Shown here one piece after another: positions 32,863 to 42,269 of a stretch of 64,000 nt of DNA; the first letter of the stretch is position 1; each line of letters begins with the position of its first letter. Source of the stretch: an uncultured Bacteroides sp. (GTDB lineage Bacteria; Bacteroidota; Bacteroidia; Bacteroidales; Bacteroidaceae). A program made the translations under genes and the position numbers. The notes under the pieces were generated by a model. It was not told the origin of the DNA, did not search any database, and saw only the letters and a list, made by a program, of their open reading frames with translations. Location of the stretch: the NCBI RefSeq assembly GCF_959029255.1, contig NZ_CAUFUE010000008.1, positions 62,001 through 126,000 on the forward strand, given 5' to 3'.

Positions 32863-33639
32863 ATGGAATTACCAAATCAACTGGAGAAAGCCAAAGAGAA
32901 GATAGCTCAAGAGAGACTCGGAAGACTCAATAAGGCGGTTTCTTATCTGACCGCCACAGAGAAAGTATCGCAGACATCGACCCAAAAGGATGTTGCCAGG
33001 ATTATGGGCTATAATAATAGCACCAATGTAAACTATGCCTTTAAAGGCAATGTCAGATACCTGACGGAAGGTTTTCTAAAAAGATTCAATAAGGCTTTCG
33101 ATGAGCTGTTTTCTGAGGATTGGCTGCTGAACGGTGAGGGTAAAATGCTTAAAAACCCCGCAATAGTTCACAATGAAGCTGTTCCTATCTTACAAGATAT
33201 CGTATACGTGCCGCTGGTCAACCAGTATGCGTATGCCGGATATTTAGACGGATATACCGACATCACCTATTTGGAGCAATTACCGCAAATACCGTTTATC
33301 GTAGACCGGGAAGGACATGGAAACTATATAGCGTTCGAGGTGAAAGGAGACAGCATGAACGACGGAACCGAGGAGAGCTATCTGGAAGGAGACCGGCTTT
33401 ATTGCAGGGAGATTGCGCCTTATCTCTGGGCCACTTCCAAACTGCATCTGCGCAAATGGGATTTTGTCATCGTACATACCGACGGTATTATCGTCAAACG
33501 CATCATTGACCATGATGTGGAAAACCATACTATCACCATACACTCACTGAATGATATGTATCCCGATAAAGTAATCGATTTGTGCGAGGTGAAACAAATC
33601 TTTAATGTGATAGAATCTGTCAGGCCGAGAAGAAGATAA
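32863..33639 (+). CDS. S24-family (LexA/CI-like) repressor of the tail island
   Basis: This 258-aa protein has an N-terminal DNA-binding region (about residues 35-80, TQKDVARIMGYNNSTNVNYA). Its C-terminal peptidase-like domain has the serine in GDSMNDG (Ser164), the lysine in IIVKRI (Lys212) and a candidate Ala125-Gly126 autocleavage site (YAYAGYLDG). With all three elements present it should be open to RecA-stimulated self-cleavage after DNA damage. The gene faces away from the tail operon across a region with three matching palindromes. Its 3' end lies only 7 bp from the end of the convergent DUF4450-like gene, marking the right border of the island. Confidence 0.85.
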   Translation: MELPNQLEKAKEKIAQERLGRLNKAVSYLTATEKVSQTSTQKDVARIMGYNNSTNVNYAFKGNVRYLTEGFLKRFNKAFDELFSEDWLLNGEGKMLKNPAIVHNEAVPILQDIVYVPLVNQYAYAGYLDGYTDITYLEQLPQIPFIVDREGHGNYIAFEVKGDSMNDGTEESYLEGDRLYCREIAPYLWATSKLHLRKWDFVIVHTDGIIVKRIIDHDVENHTITIHSLNDMYPDKVIDLCEVKQIFNVIESVRPRRR

Positions 33640-33646
33640 AGGGTAT

Positions 33647-36600
33647 CTATTTTTGTAACGTAATTCCCATCAACCCAATCACCACCTCATTGGACAGTGT
33701 CTCCAACACAAGATGGGACAATGTTTTTTGGACATTCAAAGGCATTTCAAGCAGTACTGCCGCACCGCCGTCTATCTCACGGGAAACGCCCGGGAATCCT
33801 AATTCTTCACCGAAACGGTTACTCACTTCGCCCGTTTTCAAACGTAGGCGATAGAGGGACGGAGCATGACGGTTGAAGGCTTTTCCATCTTCAAAGAAAA
33901 TCTGCTCGATGGGCGGCCAGTTGTCAGGGTTGACAAGCGACAAAGAATCACAAGTACCGTCCGTATAGTAAATGCGGATAATGCCGTTGGCTATATGGCA
34001 TTGTATATGGTTCGTACTTCCCGCCATCAGCAGATAGGCACGGGAGGCACTTCCCTGCAAAGGAATTTGCAAACTATCGGGATAGTTGTCCCAGAGAGAT
34101 GTAAAAGCTATGTTATGTCCTTCGGCCGGAGTACGGAAAGGAATACCGAGTTTAGTTTTCAACAAACCGCCATGCACAGCGGCACGCAGTCCCGCATCAT
34201 CTATAGCGGCTGTCTTCAAGGGATGGCACCATTCTCCTATGCCCTGCTTCGGTATCTGCAAAGTGGTATAAGGCGAACGGGGTGACAGGTACTCGTTACG
34301 GAAGATATCAGTGACATCGGCATTGAAAGCATTTTCCATAGCAACAGGAACGCATTTATCAGTCTCTACCTGTTCAAAAGGAGAAACGAGCCGAGATTCA
34401 TCACACATTTCCGGCGCAGATTGTTCCAACGGAGCCCACCATTTCATTTGACCCTGTTCCATGGCAATAAAGCTGACAGGACCTTCTTTCCTGATACGGG
34501 AAGCAGGGAAATCTTCTTCCGATGAAGGAACAGTCAATAATTCACCTTTCCATTCGATATTTATTTGCAGTTCTTCACCCGCTGAAGCAGGTACAGAGAC
34601 AGAAAGAGCCGGATACTGAATCGAATTATCAATTAATTTCCACGAAACGGCTTGTCCGTTCACCGTCAGGCAGGCCACCCCGGAGCGACGGGCGGGAAAT
34701 TGCAACTCTAATGAATGTACAGCGGGCAGATGGTGTGTCAATGTATAATGCGACTCATCACAGGAGGAATGTTTATCCCGGACGGCAGCACCGGTCTTAA
34801 AATCGAAATCAATATCCGGCGTATGCAGCGAAGCGTACTCCCAATGATACGGCAGACCGGGACGAACCAGCAGACGACCGTTCAAGGCATCGGGCAAAAT
34901 ACCATAAAGTCCTTGTATAAGTACCCGTGAAGCAACTCCGATAGGGTCGCCAAAATCACGGTAACATTCTCCACGGGCAGCATCGTAGAAACTTAGTTGC
35001 CCGAAATTACCCGGACTTTCACCCAGATACATACCATCGAGGACAGAACTCTTCAACAGTTTGAAACCGGCTTCTGCACGTCCCGCCTGAAAGTAAGAAA
35101 GCGCGGTATGCATCACTTCCGCAAAGGCTACATTATTAATGCTCCACGAATAGGGAAGCCAGTCGGTAGTGGATACCGTGGCATAACCTCCCGCATTAAT
35201 TTCCTCATTATCAGAAGCCACTACGGGGATATGCGGTATTTCAGTATCCACATAGCGGGTAGCCAGATATGCCTGGAAAGAATCTGCCACCTCACTATCG
35301 ATGGCATGATAGATAGTCCACACAGCCGCATCCTCGTGCAAGCGGCGATGTCCCATGAAATCCTGGAACTCTGCCCAATGGCCTTTATCTTTCAGCCAAA
35401 GCCGGGTGTTCAGCGCTTTCAATATTTTATCGGCCTCTTGCTGGTAGGGAGCAGGGTCTTCCCCTATCTTTCCTGCAATGACGGCTGCCATTTTATTGGC
35501 GCGATAGTTATAAGCCGAGCTGTGGGTGACGGCACCGCTGTTATAATAGAGCGCATCGCTTGCCCAGATGCAGGCGTACGCATCGTAAAGCCCGTCGTTA
35601 TCGGGATCGAAGTTACGCTTCTCCCAGGCCAGATGCAAAGTGAGCAAAGGCCACATACGGCGTGCATAATCAAGATCGCCCGTCCAGTTGAAGTGCCACA
35701 GGAGTTCATCGATATAGCAAAGATTCATGTCATAATGGTGCATCTGATTATTGCGGCGGGGATTCCGGCAGATATACCCATTGCTGTATTGAGGTGTCCC
35801 CCACTCCTTGACGGAACGCGCCAGGGCAAGCGCAGAGTCTTGCGCAGGATGTGGAACGGTGTTGGGGACATCGGTGACCTGACTGGCGGCATAATTATCA
35901 AAATGCGTACGGGCACGGTCGTGCCAGCCCAATGCGTCACCGGTATAGGCAGCACGCCAGCCACTGAGCGGCATGCGCCAGCCTATCGCGCCATGCAGCC
36001 ACACGCCTTCTTCTCCCCAGATGCCATCGGCAGCTACGGCAAGCGCACCGCCAAGGGTGTTGAAATAAGGGTCGGGAGTAGAAATACGGATGCGTCCGGC
36101 AAGTTCGCGACGGGCATTTTCCATTTCAATGAATTGTCCGGAGTTATTTATTTGCCGTAACTCATTATTTGAAACAGCTATATACAGCGCCTTTTCAGAT
36201 GATAGGGGACAAGTCAGTGTCTGCAATACTTTCCCATCTTCGGAGGGGTCGAAACATCCCGGAGGATCGGCTCCCATATCGCCGCTACGCGACAGTTTGT
36301 TGAGACGTATCGGAGCGTTCAAAGCTTCCAATGTGCATCCTTCCGGAAAGCCCTGCGCACGAAATTCCCATACGGCTTCTTCTTCCACCGGACTCGCCAA
36401 TACGGCTATTTCCAGCAGTGCTTTTTCGCCCCAAGCATCATCCTTAAGCCTATAACTGCGACGTCCCGGAGTATAACGGGCTTCACACCAAGCGGTTTCT
36501 TCCAACGAAGTCACTTTCCCATCAGGCAAACAGAGACGGAAGCGGATATTACGGCTATCTCTCTTCACGTACGTAGCAAAGATAGGACGGTCACTGGTTT

Positions 36601-36847
36601 CCAGCCGCCAAGCCGTAGGACTTCCATAAAGTGCACGGGTATAGCGATTCTTCCCATTGACACAGACAAAATCTTCTCCGTCCGGCAGATATTGTACGCT
36701 ACGGGGCTTTCCACGCTTATGGTCGTTGTAGGAGGTAGCTCCAATCAAATCTCCCGCCTTCTTCTGGGCTTTCGAGGAAGATACATATTGACCAAAAGAT
36801 GCGGTGCAACAAAAAGACAATAGAAGATATAAAGTAATATTTCGCAT
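33647..36847 (-). CDS. Secreted DUF4450-like (alpha/alpha)6-barrel glycan-active protein
   Basis: This 1066-aa protein has a signal peptide (MRNITLYLLLSFCCTASFGQ). The N-terminal part (about 30-260) matches what I recall of DUF4450 (SVQYLPDGEDFVCVNGKNRYTRALYG). The centre (about 265-680) is a six-hairpin barrel with acidic candidates in FDPDNDGLYDAYACIWASDALYY and YATVSTTDWLPYSWS. Beta-rich C-terminal domains follow. Such proteins occur in Bacteroides loci for pectic polysaccharides; enzymatic specificity is not known to me. It is the last gene of the 42.1-33.6 kb block. Confidence 0.7.
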   Translation of the reverse strand: MRNITLYLLLSFCCTASFGQYVSSSKAQKKAGDLIGATSYNDHKRGKPRSVQYLPDGEDFVCVNGKNRYTRALYGSPTAWRLETSDRPIFATYVKRDSRNIRFRLCLPDGKVTSLEETAWCEARYTPGRRSYRLKDDAWGEKALLEIAVLASPVEEEAVWEFRAQGFPEGCTLEALNAPIRLNKLSRSGDMGADPPGCFDPSEDGKVLQTLTCPLSSEKALYIAVSNNELRQINNSGQFIEMENARRELAGRIRISTPDPYFNTLGGALAVAADGIWGEEGVWLHGAIGWRMPLSGWRAAYTGDALGWHDRARTHFDNYAASQVTDVPNTVPHPAQDSALALARSVKEWGTPQYSNGYICRNPRRNNQMHHYDMNLCYIDELLWHFNWTGDLDYARRMWPLLTLHLAWEKRNFDPDNDGLYDAYACIWASDALYYNSGAVTHSSAYNYRANKMAAVIAGKIGEDPAPYQQEADKILKALNTRLWLKDKGHWAEFQDFMGHRRLHEDAAVWTIYHAIDSEVADSFQAYLATRYVDTEIPHIPVVASDNEEINAGGYATVSTTDWLPYSWSINNVAFAEVMHTALSYFQAGRAEAGFKLLKSSVLDGMYLGESPGNFGQLSFYDAARGECYRDFGDPIGVASRVLIQGLYGILPDALNGRLLVRPGLPYHWEYASLHTPDIDFDFKTGAAVRDKHSSCDESHYTLTHHLPAVHSLELQFPARRSGVACLTVNGQAVSWKLIDNSIQYPALSVSVPASAGEELQINIEWKGELLTVPSSEEDFPASRIRKEGPVSFIAMEQGQMKWWAPLEQSAPEMCDESRLVSPFEQVETDKCVPVAMENAFNADVTDIFRNEYLSPRSPYTTLQIPKQGIGEWCHPLKTAAIDDAGLRAAVHGGLLKTKLGIPFRTPAEGHNIAFTSLWDNYPDSLQIPLQGSASRAYLLMAGSTNHIQCHIANGIIRIYYTDGTCDSLSLVNPDNWPPIEQIFFEDGKAFNRHAPSLYRLRLKTGEVSNRFGEELGFPGVSREIDGGAAVLLEMPLNVQKTLSHLVLETLSNEVVIGLMGITLQK

Positions 36848-36889
36848 ACTGTACAGTTATTTTTTATCAGCTAAATGGGAATTTGGGGA

Positions 36890-36983
36890 AATGAAGAACT
36901 AAGAATGAAGAATGAAGAATTTGGCTGCGCTATGCAAGTACGCCGCAAGGTAATTCTTCATTCTTAATTCTTAATTCTTCATT
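36890..36983. repeat. AT-rich inverted repeat between two glycosidase-like genes
   Basis: Arms of 32 nt (36890-36921 and 36952-36983, motif AATGAAGAA...TAAGAAT) are complementary at 30 of 32 positions, with a 30-nt loop. It fills most of the 146-bp gap. Confidence 0.75.
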
Positions 36984-36993
36984 AAATTATCAT

Positions 36994-39108
36994 TTACGGC
37001 ATCTTCTCCAGCCCCTCCCATCTTACGTCCCAGCTCCCGTCTTTCGGGAAACCGGGGTTTTCTACCTCGCAACCATCCCAACCGGCACACATCATGGCAA
37101 CAGCCGTCAATAAGCCACCATTACCGGGCAGGTAGCAACGCAGGCGTCCATCCTGATAATTGTGGCCGTTCAGCAGATAAGTATTCGTACGCTTATCCAT
37201 CAGCAACGCCCCTACCGCTTTCTCCGGTTCACCCAGACGGGCAGCATTCATGGCAGTCATCGGATAGTCCCAACCCCAGGTTTTCCCCCAATTCCAGTTG
37301 TCCCATATCCAGTTCAGGGTATTCTTCATATAGTCCGCGCGTATCAGTTTATTCATCGGCAGAATGCCTACCGAGCCCAATACAGCCATGTGGTCACTGG
37401 TGAAACGGATATCTTTATAAGTGTCAACAGCGTCTTCGGAAGCCAGATACAGGTTATCTTCATTATAAGCCAGCGGAGAGAGTTTATCAATCAGCTCATC
37501 CCATTCCAGATTGCGTTTCTCTCCCGCACGTTCACGCCATTTCTGGGCGGTCTGCATGGCAAAATGCCAATAAGACAGTTCAAAAGGAGGATTGATGGTG
37601 GTGGCAGCCCGGAGGGTTTCCTGTGCAGGAATGGCACCTTTCAAGATATAGCGTCCGTGGAATTCATCGTAAGTGGCAAAAGAATACATGAACTTGGCAG
37701 TTTCCTGTACCAGATGATTGTATTTCTGAATGATTTCATCCGAAGGATTGGCACGATAAACCAATTCTGCCAGATAGATGAAATGCGGTTGTTGCCAAAT
37801 CAGGAAACTCCCGACATTGGAAGGAGCCTCCGTACCGCTGGGGTCGGTCATCTTCATCCAACGTACCCCGTCAAAACCTTGGCGGCGGGCTATTTCACGG
37901 GCAACGGGTTCCACAGTTTCATACCAGCCCAATGTACGGTCGAGCAGTTCGGGATGTCCCCAAAGCGCTTGCCAGGACTGATGCCACCAAATCATTTCAA
38001 GATGGAACTTGCCAAACCAGGAATTATAGGTCAGCCCGGTTTCCTGCGGAGGAACGCTTCCGGCCGATTGAATGGCAAGTAGATATTGGCTGAGCACTAC
38101 CCGACGCTCCAATTCCCTGGCACGCGGGTCGGTACAATGCGAGAAATCAACGGCTGCTCCGTTTTTCCAAAAGTTTGTCCAATATTCCCCGCTAAGAGAG
38201 TCTGTTTCGGCAAATGAAGGTAATTCTTTAGCGGTCGGTTCTTTAGCGGTAAACAGACAGGAGAAAGCGAGCGTATCTTCTTCAGGCACCAACACCAGAT
38301 AATTTTTCGATTTTTCTTTCAATGCGGCTTTACCTTCCCAATGAAGAGTTACATAATAGGATGTAGCATCCAATGTACGCTTCAACACCGCATTTTGAGC
38401 ATCCTGATAAATAATCTCCGTGGAATGTTTTTCATTCGCATCCCAATTACAGGCATCGTCGGCATGTCCGCCTGTGGGGTAAGGAAAACGAAGATTAATT
38501 CCGGCATGTGCACGGCTGGTGATATTACCGGAAATCATATCCTGATTAGGATGGCAAACAGTCTGTACATCGAACGCATACCCATTCAGATTGAAATGAC
38601 TGGTAATTTCTCCTTTCCAAAGATTAAGGGTTTGCCGGATATCAGTAATATCAGTAGCTTTTACACCTTCGCCCAGTTCCAGACCGACAATGCCCAGATG
38701 CAGGCGATGGGGATTCATGCGATACCAGTTGGAAGCATCCTTCTGACGGCCTGCTTCCTTGAACTGACAGGCATAGAGTTCTTTATGTCCACGGCCAAAA
38801 TCATACTCTTTCAGGTACTCTTCCGGTTTATAATCATCGGGGTTGCCAAAGCTATGCCATCCCCACTGGCTTTGCGTACCCAAGGGCACACCTTTTTTAT
38901 ACAGTTCAGGAAACGTTTGCAGTCCGGTAACGTCTACCGTAAAAGCGAACTCCCCATTACCTACGGAAAGCGAAGCTAAGGAGTCGAATGCAGTAACTTG
39001 CGGGTTGTTGCGGGCCACCAATGCTTCACGGTCTATCGGAGCTTGTTTCTCCGAACCACAAGCTGTCAGCACCAAAGCGGCAAACAAGGAATAAAAAGCC
39101 TTTTTCAT
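36994..39108 (-). CDS. Lipoprotein six-hairpin glycosidase-like enzyme
   Basis: From the ATG at 39108 the protein is 704 aa and begins with a lipoprotein signal (MKKAFYSLFAALVLTACGSE). An upstream in-frame ATG (39189) would add 27 residues that spoil the signal peptide. The N-terminal beta-sandwich (about 30-290) and helical barrel (about 310-690; WFGKFHLEMIWWHQSW, MKMTDPSGTEAPSNVG, WGWDYPMTAMNAARLG) resemble GH65/GH95-type folds. Likely acid residues are the Glu of FHLEMIWWH and the Asp of WGWDYPM. Probable exo-acting glycosidase on pectic side chains; the exact family is unsure. Confidence 0.7.
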   Translation of the reverse strand: MKKAFYSLFAALVLTACGSEKQAPIDREALVARNNPQVTAFDSLASLSVGNGEFAFTVDVTGLQTFPELYKKGVPLGTQSQWGWHSFGNPDDYKPEEYLKEYDFGRGHKELYACQFKEAGRQKDASNWYRMNPHRLHLGIVGLELGEGVKATDITDIRQTLNLWKGEITSHFNLNGYAFDVQTVCHPNQDMISGNITSRAHAGINLRFPYPTGGHADDACNWDANEKHSTEIIYQDAQNAVLKRTLDATSYYVTLHWEGKAALKEKSKNYLVLVPEEDTLAFSCLFTAKEPTAKELPSFAETDSLSGEYWTNFWKNGAAVDFSHCTDPRARELERRVVLSQYLLAIQSAGSVPPQETGLTYNSWFGKFHLEMIWWHQSWQALWGHPELLDRTLGWYETVEPVAREIARRQGFDGVRWMKMTDPSGTEAPSNVGSFLIWQQPHFIYLAELVYRANPSDEIIQKYNHLVQETAKFMYSFATYDEFHGRYILKGAIPAQETLRAATTINPPFELSYWHFAMQTAQKWRERAGEKRNLEWDELIDKLSPLAYNEDNLYLASEDAVDTYKDIRFTSDHMAVLGSVGILPMNKLIRADYMKNTLNWIWDNWNWGKTWGWDYPMTAMNAARLGEPEKAVGALLMDKRTNTYLLNGHNYQDGRLRCYLPGNGGLLTAVAMMCAGWDGCEVENPGFPKDGSWDVRWEGLEKMP

Positions 39109-39221
39109 GGTATTTCTAGTGTATGTAATTAAATTCATAGTTGTGTCTGCGGGCAAAGATAACGGTTCACCGGAAACCATACTCTGCATGGTTTGGCGGA
39201 AATGATAAAGAAAATGATAAT

Positions 39222-42113
39222 TTACCGGAAATCAAACATCAGCTTCACCCTTATCCCTTCATCCCCTTTCTTGATACGTATAATTCCCGGTTGGCTTTGC
39301 GGTCCATGTTGGCTAATCGGCTTGAACGAACGGATTGCAGGGATATCCAGCAGAAACGATAATTCACCTGACGGAAACTCGGGCATGGTATTGATACCGT
39401 CCTGCCGCCCGTGAGGCTCTTCGGGAGTGAATACACGGAAAAACAAACCATCGGTCATGGAGTAGACGGTGAAAGGGAAACGATCACTTTGCAAAGTAGT
39501 CCAATAGAGGTTAGCGTGATAGCCCTTAAACTCGGGATATTGCAAATATCCATCGCCACCCTGCTTAGGTTCACCGGTTATAGTATTGTTGTAATCTTTC
39601 TGCCAAATGCCGTAATTAGTACCCGGAATGCGGTTTTTCCATACACGATAGGGGCCGCGTCCCAGCCAGCGCATTCCTTTGCATTCGTCCTCGGAATAAG
39701 AGAATGTGAAACCGAAATTCAGCACTTCGGTATCGACAAAGGCGTCATCAAACCCTCCGCCTCCCGAGGCGCGATTCAGGAGCAGGGCATCCATCTCCAA
39801 GGTTCCGTCACTATAAAGTGTCCAAACTATTTTATCCACTCCTCCACGATATCGGGCTATGATATAAATCGTATTTTCCGCCTCATCGCATCCGGCATCC
39901 ATAGAAGTTAGTTCCATCTTCATGCCCACCGGCAAAGGCCCGTCTTTGAAAGGCAATTCCTGTTCGTCTTTATGTCGGATAATACGGGCTATTGCACCGT
40001 CTGAACGACGGAAAGAGACCGTGACGGCATGACTGCAAAGGGTAATCAGCGAATCATTCTCTTCTATCTTGCGGTCGGGATAACCGGTTTTGGAACAATC
40101 AGGATGGGTATTCCTGATATGACATTCGTTGTAGAAGTATTCATTTGCCATGCGGACAGGAAAAGTACGGGTACAAAGACTCTTTCCGTCAGGACCGTAT
40201 GCTTCCAACTCAAGTATATCGGCTTTATCACTGCCACTGAAAGCGGTTTGAGAAACCGGAATAAAAGCCGTTCCCGTTTCGCCGGGAAGTATGTCGGGCA
40301 ACTCCACCAACCCGCTATCCAACACCTGTACCTGCTGTGCGCCCTTCATCGTAAGCGGTGAAGGGCAACGCAGCATCCGATAGCGCATGCTGCACTGTCG
40401 CAAGCCGGTAAACAAATAATTATTCTTCACCAAAAAACGCCCGTTGAAATGACAAGTTACCATCAGCGGTAGTATTTGGATGGGCGACCAAACCTCACGC
40501 ACGGAATAAAAGCTACCCTCTTTTTCACGATAAGCGCCCACTATACCGTCGGGAGCATTATAATCTTCACTATCCATTGCCCCACCTTTATCGGTACGAC
40601 GCACGGTTTCGTCGCAATAGGCCCACATAAAACCACCGGCAAAAAGCGGATGGGCGGTGTAGCGTGCCCAAAAGTCTTCCAATCCGGCGCCATGTCCCTG
40701 GTCGTACTGCCCGTGCATGAATTCGGTAGGCATAAAGACTTTATAACCATTGGTGAAACGTCCCACACCGGTCAGATAAGCAGGATAATGGTGCGTATCC
40801 AGTTCGTTATAATCGGCCCATGGGTGGATAACGTGTCTCCGTTGCGGATCATACCGCCAAAAGCCGGGTTCAATCTTTTCATTCCATCCGCCTTCGTTGC
40901 CATTGCTCCACAACACGATGCAAGGATGGTTCACGTCACGTTCCACCATTTCCTTCACCAATTTTCCACCGGCCTCATCGTCGTATGCGTTCTGCCATCC
41001 CGCCAATTCGTCAATATAGAGCAACCCCAGTGAATCACAGACATCCAGAAAGTGTTCGTCGGGGGGATAATGGGAACGCACGGCATTCATGTTCATTTCT
41101 TTGATGAGCAGGGCATCCTGTATGCTGATATCTTTATTCGTAGTCCGCCCACCCTCCGGATGGAAAGAATGGCGGTTGATACCTTTCATCACCAATTTAG
41201 TCCCGTTCAGATAAAGCCCGTCACGCTCACGGAACTCTACAGTACGGAAGCCGATGCGAGCCTCAGCCCGATGAAGCAATACACCGTTCTCATCCAGCAG
41301 GGAAAGGGTCAGGTTATACAAGTGAGGCGTTTCGGGTGTCCACGGCTTGATGCCGCAGAACTGCCATCTCCGCGTCTTCCCGGTGGTTTCCAACCGCTTG
41401 GGATACAATATTTCCTCAGGGTTTCCGGTAGCAGCTACCGAAACAGCCAAATTCTCCTTACCGGTGGTTCCTTGCAACCGCAAATCCATCTCCAGCAGTC
41501 CATCCGCGCGTGCATCCACGGCAAAGTGCTCGATATGCGGCTTTGGTTTGGCTTCCAACCACACCGGGCGATAGATTCCGCCGAACAACCACCAGTCTGC
41601 TTTACGCTCGGCAGCATTCACAGATTTGTTATCGGAATGTTTCTTTACCCGTACCTCTATCTTATTGGTACCGCCATATTTCAACAATGAAGTGATGTCA
41701 TAAGAGAACCGGTAAAAACCTCCCCGGTGGGTTTCACCTGCGGATGCACCGTTTATCAGCACATCGGCATCCGTCATCACCCCATCAAACCAGATACGTA
41801 CAACCTTGTTTCTCCAAGTAGCGGGAACCTTAAATGTCCGCCGGTATATCCCCTCCTCCATACTCGGATTTTTTATACCTTTCTTCTTGTACCACCGTCC
41901 GTAAGTATATTCTCCAAAGCCCTGTAACTCCCATTGGGAAGGAACTTCTATCTTACTCCATTTACCACAGTTACGCCCCTCGGAACAACGGAACTGCCAG
42001 GTCACGGTATTGCCCAGCCCTGTACCCGAAAGATAATGGCGTTCTGTTTGTTGCTCAAGCCCCTTCAGGGAAAGCAGAGAAAGAAATGTGATGAGAATGA
42101 GTGCTCTATTCAT
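39222..42113 (-). CDS. Glycoside hydrolase family 2 (beta-galactosidase-like)
   Basis: This is a 963-aa secreted GH2 enzyme with a signal peptide (MNRALILITFLSLLSLKG). The domain order is jelly-roll sugar-binding domain (about 35-190), Ig-like domain (about 200-300), TIM barrel (about 305-600) and C-terminal beta-galactosidase small chain (about 690-963, with MRWLGRGPYRVWKNR). The general acid/base Glu is in SNGNEGG (about 407) and the nucleophile Glu in MPTEFMHG (about 463). The RGPYE-like motif near the end supports a beta-galactosidase. In this locus it probably trims galactan side chains of rhamnogalacturonan. Confidence 0.9.
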   Translation of the reverse strand: MNRALILITFLSLLSLKGLEQQTERHYLSGTGLGNTVTWQFRCSEGRNCGKWSKIEVPSQWELQGFGEYTYGRWYKKKGIKNPSMEEGIYRRTFKVPATWRNKVVRIWFDGVMTDADVLINGASAGETHRGGFYRFSYDITSLLKYGGTNKIEVRVKKHSDNKSVNAAERKADWWLFGGIYRPVWLEAKPKPHIEHFAVDARADGLLEMDLRLQGTTGKENLAVSVAATGNPEEILYPKRLETTGKTRRWQFCGIKPWTPETPHLYNLTLSLLDENGVLLHRAEARIGFRTVEFRERDGLYLNGTKLVMKGINRHSFHPEGGRTTNKDISIQDALLIKEMNMNAVRSHYPPDEHFLDVCDSLGLLYIDELAGWQNAYDDEAGGKLVKEMVERDVNHPCIVLWSNGNEGGWNEKIEPGFWRYDPQRRHVIHPWADYNELDTHHYPAYLTGVGRFTNGYKVFMPTEFMHGQYDQGHGAGLEDFWARYTAHPLFAGGFMWAYCDETVRRTDKGGAMDSEDYNAPDGIVGAYREKEGSFYSVREVWSPIQILPLMVTCHFNGRFLVKNNYLFTGLRQCSMRYRMLRCPSPLTMKGAQQVQVLDSGLVELPDILPGETGTAFIPVSQTAFSGSDKADILELEAYGPDGKSLCTRTFPVRMANEYFYNECHIRNTHPDCSKTGYPDRKIEENDSLITLCSHAVTVSFRRSDGAIARIIRHKDEQELPFKDGPLPVGMKMELTSMDAGCDEAENTIYIIARYRGGVDKIVWTLYSDGTLEMDALLLNRASGGGGFDDAFVDTEVLNFGFTFSYSEDECKGMRWLGRGPYRVWKNRIPGTNYGIWQKDYNNTITGEPKQGGDGYLQYPEFKGYHANLYWTTLQSDRFPFTVYSMTDGLFFRVFTPEEPHGRQDGINTMPEFPSGELSFLLDIPAIRSFKPISQHGPQSQPGIIRIKKGDEGIRVKLMFDFR

Positions 42114-42202
42114 AGTATCCTAATTTTCTGAATGTACAAAGGAAAGAAATAGTTCAGAAATTCTCAATAAACAAAATGATTTTCAGACTATGCGGAATGA
42201 GA

Positions 42203-42235
42203 AAGGCGACATTCCCATCACGAGAATATCGCCTT
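42203..42235 (-). terminator. Hairpin after the surface lipoprotein gene
   Basis: AAGGCGATATTC and GAATGTCGCCTT (minus strand) pair over 12 bp with one wobble, 35 bp after the stop. The T-run is weak, so it may attenuate rather than fully stop transcription into the GH2 gene. Confidence 0.45.
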
Positions 42236-42269
42236 CATTCACTAACCTAAAAAATATTATTCAAATCAC

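Noticed and set aside
36994..39189. Longer start (39189) for the six-hairpin glycosidase
   Set aside because: The additional 27 residues precede a perfect lipoprotein signal starting at 39108.
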